Shown one piece after another: positions 34,443 through 47,000 of a stretch of 64,000 nucleotides of DNA (the first letter of the stretch is position 1; each line of letters starts with the position of its first letter). The notes beneath the pieces were generated by a model. That model did not search any database. It was not told the origin of the DNA and saw only the letters and a program-made list of their open reading frames with translations. The position numbers were made by a program, and so were the translations under genes. Origin of the DNA: Chionis minor (Eukaryota; Chordata; Aves; Charadriiformes; Chionididae); the NCBI GenBank assembly GCA_013398295.1, contig VZSF01001070.1, positions 481,528 through 545,527 on the forward strand, written 5' to 3'.

Positions 34443-35270
34443 GGCTTCCTCCGGGGGCCGGCGGGGCGGCGCCCCCTCTCCCGCTGCCCCTCGGGGCACC
34501 CGCGCCTCCCGGCGGGGAAAGCACCCCCCCGGCCCCTCAGGGCGGGGACCCGGGGCNNNNNNNNNNNNNNNNNNNNNNNNNNNNNNNNNNNNNNNNNNNN
34601 NNNNNNNNNNNNNNNNNNNNNNNNNNNNNNNNNNNNNNNNNNNNNNNNNNNNNNNNNNNNNNNNNNNNNNNNNNNNNNNNNNNNNNNNNNNNNNNNNNNN
34701 NNNNNNNNNNNNNNNNNNNNNNNNNNNNNNNNNNNNNNNNNNNNNNNNNNNNNNNNNNNNNNNNNNNNNNNNNNNNNNNNNNNNNNNNNNNNNNNNNNNN
34801 NNNNNNNNNNNNNNNNNNNNNNNNNNNNNNNNNNNNNNNNNNNNNNNNNNNNNNNNNNNNNNNNNNNNNNNNNNNNNNNNNNNNNNNNNNNNNNNNNNNN
34901 NNNNNNNNNNNNNNNNNNNNNNNNNNNNNNNNNNNNNNNNNNNNNNNNNNNNNNNNNNNNNNNNNNNNNNNNNNNNNNNNNNNNNNNNNNNNNNNNNNNN
35001 NNNNNNNNNGAGCGCGGGGCCGGCTCCCCGCCCCCGGGCCGCCCGCTCGGGGCTGGAAGCGGGAGTTCGGCCGGGCCGGGGGCGGGACCCGGGCTCCGTC
35101 CCCGCCGGGCAGCGGGCGCGTTCCCCGGAGCCACCCCGGGGTTCTCCCCGCTCGGGACCCCCCAGCCGCGTCCGGGAGGAGGCGTGGGGGCGCGGGGGGG
35201 GCGGTTGGCGTGCCCCTCGCTCTCCGGGGTGGTCCCTTCGGTCGGCGTTTGTTCCGCGCTGCGGAGACGT
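34443..35270. promoter_or_regulatory. CpG-island bidirectional promoter region of TRAFD1 and NAA25
   Basis: Very GC- and CpG-rich sequence on both sides of the N run, directly between the TRAFD1 start codon (minus) and NAA25 (plus). No TATA box is visible in the readable part. Two divergent housekeeping-type genes starting within under 1 kb suggest one shared promoter. Transcription start sites cannot be placed because of the gap. Confidence 0.7.
34557..35009. other. Assembly gap (453 N)
   Basis: Unbroken N inside the CpG island. NAA25 exon 1 (about 19 codons in human) is not found on either side and most likely falls here. All X residues in translations across it are artefacts. Confidence 0.99.
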
Positions 35271-37969
35271 TAGAGATTGATTAATTCATGGAAACCGTAA
35301 AGTTGCGCGTCGAGGTGCTGCGGCACAGGCTAATTACGGTGTTAGGAAAATTAATTGGGAAACGAGCGAAGTGTTCAGAAGGAGACGGTGTTGTTAAGAA
35401 ACTTCGTGTATGAAGCTCTCCCCAGATATTTCCAAGGGTATTACGAGCAATTGGGATTGCTTAAGATATTGTCGACAAGCCTGTCTCTGTTTATGCAAAT
35501 ATAGGGAAAGAGGAAAGAAAAACACTTCCCCAGGCTACAGGATCGTTTCTTCCCTAAAATTGAGGGTGGGATAGAGGTATTCGGAAAACGTTCTCAACTT
35601 TTTCAACACCAGGAAAAAAAATCTCTCCCTCCAGACATGGGGAGAACTGCCCTCGTTTGGGGATGGCGGTGCTTTGGGAATGTCCTTTGCCGCTCGGGCA
35701 GCGAGGACGGTGCGGTAGAGATTTGCATCAATGATGGGTTCCAGGGAAATGGAGGAACGTAGTTTTGTTTAATGAAAAGTATAAACGCACCCGCTGTCTT
35801 AAAGTTACTTGCCTAATTATGGGTGCAGCTCTGCGGTTGGTCTTTATGTAACAATTTTAACTTTTTTCCATCGTTTTCTGTGTATGCTGTGATTGCTGTT
35901 TTTATTAATGTGCAATTAATTTGTGTTGTAACCTGTGTAACATCTTAAATGTTCTTAGAAAGCTTGGTAAATTCAGCCGATACTAAAGCAGATAATGTTC
36001 AAGATGCATTTCACTGTATTTGTTTCAGAGAGTGTAGCCATTAGGGAGAGCTTTCAGATTGCTTTCTGCTAGCTCTGGAAAGGATTATCTGCAGTGCAAG
36101 ATTTAAATTCAGGGTTTGGTGCTGCAGAAACCAAAACAAAGTGTATGTCCTTAAAGAGGTAAACACAGAACCTCACAGAAGTCGTAAACTGGAGATGTGC
36201 AGCAGCATGAGGTTGAAGGTCTGGTTTTTGACTTAAAACAGTGCCTTCCAGTTTGCACCGTGTGCCACGGTTCGTCGGGGTTCCTTGACAGCCACGTTTA
36301 TCTTTCATCTTGGTGTGTTCTCCCTTCACCTGAAGGTTCACGTGTTGCACTTCCAGCCGCTGAACATCTCCGCTTATGGACGTGCAACTAACGTAGGCTT
36401 AAGTTTATTTTCCTTTAGCTTGAATTCCTTTGGAAGTTGCCAGCTACTTTGGCTTCCAACAAACTTGCTTGTTGTTAGCAAAATACAGTCTTTATATTCT
36501 GCTGCAGTTTAGAGAGGTTTGTGGTTTATTTGATTTACTTTAGGAGACCTAAAGTGGAGATCTTACCAGCACGGTTGTTAAACAATCCAAGACAGGCGGT
36601 GCAGTGTGGCAGATAATTGGTGTGGAAGTGAACTGTGCAACACAGATCCTTAAATCAAGAAGTCTCTGCTGGTGTACAAAGAGATCACCAGGGTGTTCTG
36701 TTTTACACTTTTCAAAGCTCTTCACTGAGAAGTCCGTGCTTAAGTTCTAATGTTAAAGGTGATGCACGGGTTTTCCTAAGTTCAAATGGCCATCCAACCC
36801 TTGTAAAGACAGTGTGTTAAGGTTTCAAACTCTGTTTTTCCAGCAATGTCTTGTTTTGGTTAGTGTGGGCAGGCTGCCTCGTTTGAGGCTTTGTCTGTAT
36901 GGTCTCAGGAGCCCAATTAGCTCGACTTTAAATCTGCAGCGCTTGGCTATGGAAGCAAACGTTAAAGCTGCCAAATATAAATCTCATTAGTATAGATGCA
37001 CGCTTTGTACCATATACCAAGGAATTACTAAAGGTCACCTCTGTACTTAGTAAAAGAGTTCCCTCTCGTTATGAGAACTACAGTCTTGCCGAGAAAAAGC
37101 TGTGTAATGTAATTTCAATTAACTGGCACTAGTTCTGTTCGCAGTTTGGTTGGGGAGAGGCCAGAACAGCGTGAGCAGACCTTTCCCTGTTGGCATGTCG
37201 GGTACAGCTAAGCTCTTCTGTTAGGTTCTGGTTAGCAAGTGTTAATTTTTGAGGGAGGGGAAGCATATAGGGGTCGTGTTCTAATCTAAAATTGTGTGTT
37301 TGTAGTTGTCTAATAGCATGATGATGCAAAGCTGGAAATGGTAATACCGAGCTGAAAAAAAGAGAAGATGGTCTCGAGACAGGGGTTTTCTACAGCTGAA
37401 GTTTTACCAGGTAGTGGGATGTCCCCCTAGGAAATTTTTGTCTTCAAAACCAGTCTGGTGAAAGCCTAGTGGCACTCTGTTAGGGGACAGGTTTGCTGTG
37501 CCTGAAGTATGGATCACACGGACACGAAGGTCTTCTCACTTTAAGCTTTGACAGATTGTGAGTGCTTAGTTCCTAACCTACTGCCTGTTAAAAGTCATTG
37601 AAAGTCTCCAAAGGCACGCCAAATTAATTTGTAGTTTTACTGAAGCTCCATTGCTAGCAAAGAGCTGTTGCTGCAGAACCTGCTCTATTATATGTCTCTT
37701 TTGTTGCTGTAATGATCTAGGTGGAGTAACGACAAAAGCTTGTTTGTTTGAATGACTAAAACTAGTACAGTGAGATGATGATGATGTAGATGAATACTTC
37801 ATCTACAAAATGACACGTTTCCTGAACGTTTGGCTTAGTAGTAATTGTACAAGGAAAATGGGATTTGTGCTACTGGCCTAACAGCACATACTCCACAGTA
37901 AAACTAGAGAAAGCTTTCTGGAATGGTCTTGTGTTCTGGTATAATACTATTTATGTTATTCCTCTGCAG
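35010..37969 (+). other. NAA25: NAA25 intron 1 (3' part) after the gap
   Basis: GC-rich for about 260 nt, then ordinary AT-rich intron sequence. No exon, RNA gene or repeat recognised. Confidence 0.6.
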
Positions 37970-38055
37970 ATTATCTCGATAATGGCAATAATAAAATGGC
38001 AATCCAGCAAGCAGATAAACTGCTCAAAAAACACAAGGATCTTCACTGTGCAAAG
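37970..38055 (+). CDS. NAA25: NAA25 exon 2
   Basis: Acceptor CTCTGCAG and donor GTGAGT. Encodes (D)YLDNGNNKMAIQQADKLL through HKDLHCAK. Needs a one-base overhang from exon 1. Confidence 0.95.
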
Positions 38056-41000
38056 GTGAGTGTGATCGCAGTGCACTGATCTCGTTTAGTGAGCGTAGCC
38101 CTGAGACTTCCGAGTGTTTCGCTGTGCCTTTCGAGCAGTGTCCGTGATCTTCCGGAGACCACAGTGTTTCTGAACCCTCTAGAACATCTTGGGCTGTTCC
38201 AATTCACGTAATACTGTGTTTGCCTGGAAACCTGCACAGATCCTCTTGATGAGGATTGGTTACCCCTGAGCTAATTGTCTAGCCCCTGTCAGAGCTACTG
38301 AAGGCAACCTTGGTACATGGGCTGTGCCTTAAGAATGCCTCTTTTAGACCTTAGGTTGAGATAACTATCTGTAGTAGTTCGGACCAAAACATTTATTTGG
38401 GCAGTGTAGTCCTTAGTAAAACATAACAAGGTGATTTTGGAGGCGTTTGCTCTTCTGCCTCCCGTTTGCTGCCCTCCTTGCAGTGGCCCTGTTGAAGGGA
38501 AAGGAGTTCTATTCCTCTGTTTTCTGAGCATATGACTATCTTTCTACTTTTCTGCTTTCCCTATGGATTTTCCTCTACAGTGCATACCACTTCTACATTT
38601 TGAAAGCTTGCTAAGCTGAAGCACGTGTCATTGACCTGAATCTCATTTATTTCACTTCTCTCTAGCCAGTTATTGAAAGAAAAAAAAGAGAATTGGTGAG
38701 ACTGGTCAGTTTTCAGTCTGGAGGTAGGGAAAACTGAGTGGTAGTTGATGCCTTAGAGCAGCCTGTGTATTTGATAAGAAATGCGAAGCTGCGCTACTTG
38801 ATGCAGCTCACATTTGGTAGTTTTCCTCTGCAGTCATATGGATTAGAAGCGTAATAAAACCTGAGGTTCTGTAGAAGTAACAAGGTGGTTGGGCAAAACC
38901 TCTCCTCACCAGGAATTACGGGATTTTCACTGGTAACTGCTGACTGTGTTTCTAACAGCTGCCTCTGTGTTGTGTTAATAGGTTCTAAAGGCAATTGGCT
39001 TGCAGAGAACTGGCAAGCAAGACGAAGCTTATGCTCTGGCACAAGAAGTAGCAGCACTTGAACCCACAGACGATAATTCCTTGCAAGCACTAACTATTCT
39101 CTACCGGGAAATGCATAGACGTAAGCTTTTTCCTTTGCCTCTCTTAAGTCCTGATTGTTTATGTTCTTCCAGAAGTACGTGTGACCCACAGTTCCATGGG
39201 GAACATGAAGTCCAAGGTTCATGTATAGGTGTGTTACTAAGAGACTCAGAGAATGTAGATGACACCTGTTCCTCTGAGGCTGTAGTGATCACCGTAAACC
39301 AAAGAGCCTTGTTTGGGCTTCTCTCATGAACGTTAATTACTGTATACACAGTTCCTAAATGAGTGGCATGCTAATAATGATCCATCATGAACACTTTTTT
39401 TTTAATGAAAGCTACTGTAATTTGTTGTCGGTGTATGTGGTAGAGGCGACAAATTGCATGGTCTGTGGTCTGGAGTCTGCGTAACGCTGCTGTGAGACTG
39501 TAGGTGAGGGGTTGGGGCCTCAAGAAGCTGTGTGACAAACGGAAGGGAAATCCTGGCCTCTCAGTTTGACCGCAATAGCTTTTTCCATAAGGTTCCTTGC
39601 AGTGATAAGGCATTTTAAAAATAATGAATCGTGACTGTTTGAGTGACGGCGTAAAATTGCGTGTGCTTTTCTGAAAGAAGCCAGACCATGTATAGTGCTT
39701 ATCTACAGCTCTAAACAGTTATTTCTGGCAGCTTCTGGTGGTTCTTGGTGGTGGTAGCAGCGTTTACTGTTGAATTACTGGAGCAATGACAATGGGGTGA
39801 AACAACTTTTGTAGAAATAGGTATCTGGTATGAATCTGCAGTATAGCAATTGCTTATGCTCTCCCGGTTTATTTCTTTCTATGTGTGTATGTGGAGTTAA
39901 AGCATCATTTCTTAAATAATATGAAATTTTTGTGTGTATGCGTGACTTCAGCACAAACCTCTGAAAACGTGAAAAGCTTTTCTGTGATTCTAAACATAAG
40001 CATTATTCTCAGGTTTCTAACTTTTAGGTTTATAACTCGGAAAGGAAATAGTGGGTGTTAGGCACTCCCACTTTTGGTCCTGCAAAAAAATTGTAGTTAG
40101 ATGTTTTATGTATGTGTGTCAAGGATATAGAAACTATGCGAAAGACATATTATGTTTAATTTTCTAACACTACACTGAGATGTGATTGTATGTGTAGGGA
40201 CAAGAAGTCTGGAAGGGTGAAAATGTAAAAAATTTTTACATATTATAATTATTTAGTCATGACAGACCTATTATTAAAAAATATAGTATGAAATATTTTA
40301 TTTGTTAAGTGTGCTAAGATAGGCAATTGGGAAATAAGAGGTTATGACTAACATAAGTAAACCTGCGATAAGAGTAACTAATTTGATATTGGGCTCTGAA
40401 AATGTTCTGTGTTTTGATACGTAATTCATGTCTGAAAATGTTCTGTGTTTTGATACATAATTCACGTGGAGCAGTCATTCTGCCAGGAGTAGAAATCTTC
40501 ATTCAGTTTGATGTTCCAAAATAGATAAACTTTCTTAAGAAAAAGACTTAAGTGTTTCTGAGCCGTTCAGTTGTTGCTGTTAACTCTATTTTGTGGTTTG
40601 TTTGTTTGGGTTTTTTGAAGCACTCTGCTCCTTTGACTGCTGTTTATAGTGCTTGGGGTCTGGGGGTAGAGTACCATTTCTGTGGTTGATGAGTGTAATT
40701 AGATTACTGTTCAGGGTATCACTGGTGCTATCTTTAGGTAGCTGTGCTTTAAAGTTATTCCCAAATTTGTCTTAACTCAAACATCTGGTTTTGGTTTAGC
40801 GGAACTGGTAACTAAACTTTATGAGGCAGCTGTAAAGAAAGTTCCCAACAGTGAAGAGTATCACTCTCATCTCTTCATGGCCTATGCCAGGGTCGGAGAA
40901 TACAAGAAGATGCAACAGGTACAATCAACAATTTGTGTTCTGGTCATTTTAAGACGTCTTTTTCTGTATATCTTGCTATTAATGCCTTTCCATATTATAA

Positions 41001-44000
41001 GTAATCTTCCAGAAAGCTAAGCTGGGTTAATGCAGAAGTTATACTGTATGTTGGTTTTTACAGAAATGCTTAAAAGACCATTGTTTAGGGGGTGGGTCAT
41101 CTGAAGACAAATGATTTCTTTTCCTTATATGGGATAGGACATCTGTGCCTTTTGTGTGCATGTCTGGTCTGATAGAATATGTTGGTTATTTTGTGAGGTT
41201 TTTATCAACCTGTCGTGAACAGTATGGTGGTTACGTATGAGGCAGTGTATTATAAAAGAATTCTGAAATAGAAAAAGATCTAGCAAGACATTTTGATCCA
41301 TGTTTTCAGACTTGATTTACTCCTTAGCTTGCTGTTATCTTTCGCCCATGCTCTTACCTCTGCAGCCTAACATATAATTAGGTTTGTACTGGTTGTAATT
41401 CAGTGAAGAAAAACTAAAATGCACTTCCTGTAAGTACATCTTACTTCTTTGTTGGCAGAACAGTGTCGTGCTGGTTAGTTTTGCTTTCATCCCTTCCAAA
41501 TTAGGTGCCTGGAGAATGCCTATAAATGGAAGATTTTTTTCAAAGCATGCGCACTCACTCTTCTGTGAGAGCCAAGTAAATGAATCCTAAACTCCCTCTT
41601 GTTCCCACTGTGTTAAGGTGACTTGAATTTTTGTACAAGTTTACTTTAACTAAAAGAATATATTGAGCAGAAGTGTTATCCTCTGTTGCAGACCAACTTG
41701 TATGCTGCTTGAGTTCAAGCTGTAGACAGGAGCTAAATTATTAATGTACATGAAATTACAAGCCTCATATGACAATCTAAACTTCAGAAATGTGACTGTA
41801 TGTTAATTATATTCCTGTCTACAACCACAAGTGGGAAAAATTGCCAGTCTTACACAGATGACAATATTTAACATTTATGTGACCTTTTGTATGTTTAAAA
41901 TGTTGTACAAAAATGTATCCTATTAAGCTATACAGACATTGTCAGAGAGTAGGATGTTCCAAATTGGGCTGTGCGTTCAGCCAAAGGACTCGGAGATGCA
42001 GAGAGTCCATGGATGCTAACTGGTTGGAGAGTGAAAATAAACCTCAGTGTTCTGGGGTATTTCAGCTGAAAGTGCTGGAAAATGCAAACTGAGACTGCAG
42101 TCAGGAAATCAGCACAAAAGTCAATCTGTGGTAGTAGACTGTGTTGTATGTAGTTTCCCTGAAGTAATTTCAGATTTTGCATGGGTAAAACTGTTTGTTA
42201 TATACAGACACTGGAAATCTGCAGGAGAAATGTGTGAATAACGGTTTCTGTGTTAGGCTAGAGAATCTTGAATACTTTGGCTCTGCTTTGATACAGCCAA
42301 GCTTTCAGCTCGACCTTTGCTTAACCACTGCTTTTCATGTATAGGTGACCTCATGTTTCAGGTATCTGGGTATGTGTACATATGAAATGAGCGTTGAGGG
42401 GCAGTTGCTTACATGGAGGCATGTGCTTTGGTGTGCCTTTTGGCGTTTACTGAGTGTACCAGTGAAAATCAGCCCTGGAAATACCCCCTTTCTCCTGAAG
42501 AATAAGTCTTCTGCTTCCTGTATCCTTCTTAGTTACCACTTCTAATTAAAGCTGTCATCTCTTTGGGCAATCATACGTGCACATGCTCGTTGCTGTTCCT
42601 TGTCGGGCCTACACAAAGTAGATCTTTGAAACATATTTATCATCTGTTTTCTTCTTCTTCTTTAGCGGTTTGTGTGAGGATGGAAGGGCTCATGGGTTGA
42701 TAAAAGTCCTCCCATATAGTTGCTAATTCTTTGTTGTCTGCTGCCATCATTGCCACTTAGCTTGCGTTGTCAGATACGTTCCAGGAATGATAAAACTTTG
42801 TCTTATGTTTTTCAGGCTGGAATGGCACTTTATAAGATTGTACCCAAAAATCCTTACTATTTTTGGTCTGTGATGAGCCTGATTATGCAGGTGTGTACAG
42901 TGTTGCAAAGCAGTTTGTTGCTGCCGGTATAGTGCAAATATAGAAATGTTCTAAGTGAAAATATTCAAGACTGTTTTAAGTAAAATGTGTGTTTGAACTA
43001 ATTCTGTGTGACACTGGGGGAAGGACTGAGCCTTTCTTAGGCAGCATTATTGATGTGGTTCAAAATGAATGCTGTCGTGTTTTTATAATGCAACTTAACT
43101 GGTCTGCCTTACTGTGTTTATACAACTTGAATTATTCTCTGATCTGGACTAGTACCCTATTGTCCTTTTAGTTAAAAAGCTAATGAGCAAGTCCTCAAAC
43201 ATCTGCAGGTCCTTAGGCACAACTATTCCTCTCTAACTAGGTTTTAAGGGCTCTAGGAGGAAATAAATGAGAGCTCTGGACTTTGTGTGTCTTTAAGACT
43301 GCAGGAATAGATGGCAGGTCAGCTGTGCTGCTCTTAGTTGAGGTAGCAGATTCAGGCACTTACCAAACTATCTGGCAGCGTTGGCCAAGCCAAAAATAAG
43401 CATGGAGGCATTAATCATCATTCTCTAAAATACTGTGCCATGGAAGACACAAATGTGTCCTTGCTACATGTTGTTTGCCATGGGTATTGCGTGGCTGGAT
43501 GTATGAGCCCCTGGACAATGTAATCAAGAACTGAGCTTTTCAGTATCTCACTGGCTTTATTGCTGCCTTTTATCAGCACGGTTGCTTGCTGCACGTGACA
43601 GATGGCAGCTCTGAGTGCGTGGTTTTGGTGGGGGGAATTGAAGCACCTGGTTGCTGGGGTTTTTTTTCTGCTTCTGATGGGTGGGAAAAGCAGTGGGTGG
43701 GACAACACAAGAAGTTGATGAGCTGTTACAATATTTTTTTTCTTCCTTAGTCTATTTCAGCACAGGATGAAAACCTCTCAAAGACGATGTTTTTGCCACT
43801 AGCTGAGAGAATGGTGGAAAAAATGGTGAAAGAGGATAAGATTGAAGCTGAGGCTGAAGTAAGACATGCAGATACTTTCAGCTTGATTTGAACATTATTG
43901 AGAGGAGGAATGCACTGTTGAAGGAGCTCAGTTATTTTAACAGTTTTCCAAGATACTAATCAGTAGTGTTCTGGAAGTAAATGTGAATGTAGTGGGACAG

Positions 44001-47000
44001 AAGGAAAACCAAGAGCAGAGGGCTGAGAAGGATTGGAAGGGTGCGGCCAAGGAAAATTTTTGGTTGACTGATGAAGTACTTGTGTTTGCTCCCTGGGAGG
44101 TCCCAAGAGAAACTTCAGGTCTGAGAATGGAAAAAAGACCTAAATTCCTGAATGCCTCACTTTCTGGGAAGCTAAAGATAGCTTTGCAGTCCTGGCTGTC
44201 TCAGATTTATAATGACAGTAACACAAGCCACTTTATTTCTTGGCACACCTGTATATTGTTTTACTAGCAAATTTCATGGGAGTGTAATCTTTCTTTTAAG
44301 GTTGAACTGTACTACATGATTCTGGAACGTTTGGAGAAGTATAAGGAAGCCTTGGATGTTGTGAGAGGAAAACTAGGAGGTAACTTCCTCTGTTGATTAA
44401 TAATCACAGTTGCGTGGAGGAACAGAAGTTCTCCTTTGCTTCAGACTTGTCCACTAGTTACCAAAAAAAGGCTGTAAGAAGCCTGACTCTTAGCACCAGT
44501 TTCAAACATTGGTGCAAGCTCTGGAGATGCTCTCCTGCATGCTGGTTTTACCCAGCTCTTTATGGTATTTCAGTGTTATTCACTGCTGAACTTTGCAGCA
44601 GTTATGCTTAGCAGTAGTAAATTGATAGCATGTTAGGCTGTTGTAGCTGCCATCTTAAAACAACTGAAAAAAAAAAATAAGGAAAGAGGTTCCTAGTATC
44701 CTACATTTTTGTGGACTTTTTCTGGTGATTAAAATGCTTTTGCAGTTTTAAGGAACTGGGATATGGAGGTTTCCATAGCAAATCTGTCCTTTCTGTCCAA
44801 GAGCCTCTCCTCTGTTCTTTTACACCTACTGTTTTGCATCCTTGGCTATAATAAGAAGCTTTGTGCAGGAAGTGGAGAAGGAAATGCATTGATTAAAAAA
44901 TTTGCCCTTTTGTTTTTAATTTAGAGAAGCTGACGAGTGAGCTCCAAAGCCGCGAGAACAAGTGTATGGCGATGTACAAGAAGCTGTGTAGGTGGCCAGA
45001 GTGCAATGCGCTGTCGAGAAGGCTGCTGCTGAAAAAGTGAGATGATATTTCTGCAGTCCTACTGAAAAAACTGAAGAAAGATTCTGGGCTGGTTGTTAAT
45101 TGCCTTGCTTAGTGGCGTGTTTAAATGGTGGTTAAAATAGAAGGAACATCAGAGGATCTCAAAGCATTTCCAAACGTTTACACTCCAAAGCCTGAGGAAA
45201 AGGGCAGCCGAATAGCATGTTAAAGGGACATGACGAAGGTCACAAGGAGAGTCAGTGTCGGGACTGTAATGGCTTCTTTTTGAAGGCTGACTTTAGCGAC
45301 TTATTAATGCAATAAAATTTTATTTACTTCTTTATTTCTAAAGGCTCTGCTGGTTGCCCAGCTCTAACTTTCATGGTGAGAGAGGAGGAGAACTGCATTT
45401 ACATTTAATTTTCTGGAACTTCAGTTCTCTCACTTGGCCAGACTTCATGCTGGGGAATACATGTAATGCTTTGAACAGATGCATCGGAGAGAGAGCATTC
45501 TAGTACGATCAAATCTGCCTCTTAGAACTGTCAAGAGAGATTTGTTGTTTGCTTTTTGTATTTAGCTGTGCCCTAATCTTAAGTGTAAGTTTGAATACAG
45601 AGGGCTTGAAAATTAGAAGGTTCTGTCTGCATCCACTGTCCACAGGGACAGCAAAATGTTTCTTCTCTAGAGAAGTTGTTCTTGGTATTTAAGATTTGTT
45701 AAATATATTTGCAGTGGGGAAAACTGGAGAAAATAAGCATCAGCTTTACAGAATACTTGAACACAATACTTACAACATGTAGAACTAATATATTTGGCAT
45801 CTCCTTTTCTACGCTCTTAAATTGCTCTGAACATGGGTGGGAGAAACTTTTGCCTTAGCATTTTGTGGGGATGTTCATGAGCTCTGATTGGAATGTAAAT
45901 GTTAAGAGTAGCTTGCCTCAATTCTTTATTGAAATTGTTCCCTTCAATACGCTTCAAGAAGCTCAGGATGATAGCATTCTTAAGATGTGAGACCTTTTCA
46001 AGGAAAAATTATTCTCATTATGTTTTTTTGTTAATATGAATAAGTGCTATTCCTTAAATTCAGCTTTTGCAAGGAATGCAGTTTTAGAAGTGATTCACTG
46101 TTTTGGCAACTCCCTCAACTTTGTTCTGTGCCTGATTTTCTTTCAGCTCAGATGATTGGCAGTTTTATATAACATACTTTGATTCAGTGTTTCAACTCAT
46201 TGATGAATCCTGGACACCTCCACCAGAAGAAGAGCAGTAAGTTAACAGTTTTACCATGGATTTGTTTTTCCTTTGTGCTACAGCAAGTTGTTTGCATTCA
46301 TATATTCAGTACAGTGCTGTCTGTACCTTTGGGTGACTTCTTGACATCAGACCCCAAATGATGTGTTCTCCATACTTTGTTTTGGAGGCTGGCAAGAGCT
46401 TATTTGAAACAGCTGTATCAATAGTGGTTTGTACACTATAGAACTCTTCCAGTCGTATTTTTCACGGTAGTTGAGTTAAAGAATCCATCATGCCAGACTT
46501 CCTTGAGAGTATCCTGGGAGTATGCTGAGCATGTGTTATCAATGCCCTAGCAATGGGAAAAATCAAAGAACCTTTTGTCTCTTTAATTGCACAGCTCTTT
46601 GGAAGGAGAAGTGCACTATTCTATAGAGCAAGCTGTGAAGTTTATAGAAGAGAGGATAACAGAGGAATCTAAGCACTCTCGGCCACTTCGGGGACCATAT
46701 TTAGCTAAACTGGAGCTGATAAGACGTTTGCGATACAGAGGTTGTAATGATGAATATAAACTAGGTAAGAACCCCTAACTGGACGATAAATTAATCTTTT
46801 AGAGAAAACACAAACTTGGAACAAGCTTTTTGCTAAATCACTGAGTTAAATACATCTGTTATCAAAATGTATGTGCTGTTTGTATGTAAAGTGTTTTGAA
46901 AGCATTAGAAGATGAGCCTTGAAGAAAGGCAGGTAGTTCCAGACTGCCCCAGGGCTTGTAGGAGCAAGCATGGAAACTTGGATAAGGACCTATGGGGTCT

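Larger units (their letters stand above)
39121..42815 (+). other. NAA25: NAA25 introns 3 and 4 (flanking exon 4)
   Basis: Apart from exon 4 and the 36-bp duplication at 40395-40466, nothing is recognised in about 3.6 kb. Confidence 0.5.

Noticed and set aside
34182..35280. Long open frames on both strands across the CpG island
   Set aside because: Most of their length is N translated as X; the rest is GC-rich promoter sequence. Only the 50-nt TRAFD1 exon on the minus strand is supported.
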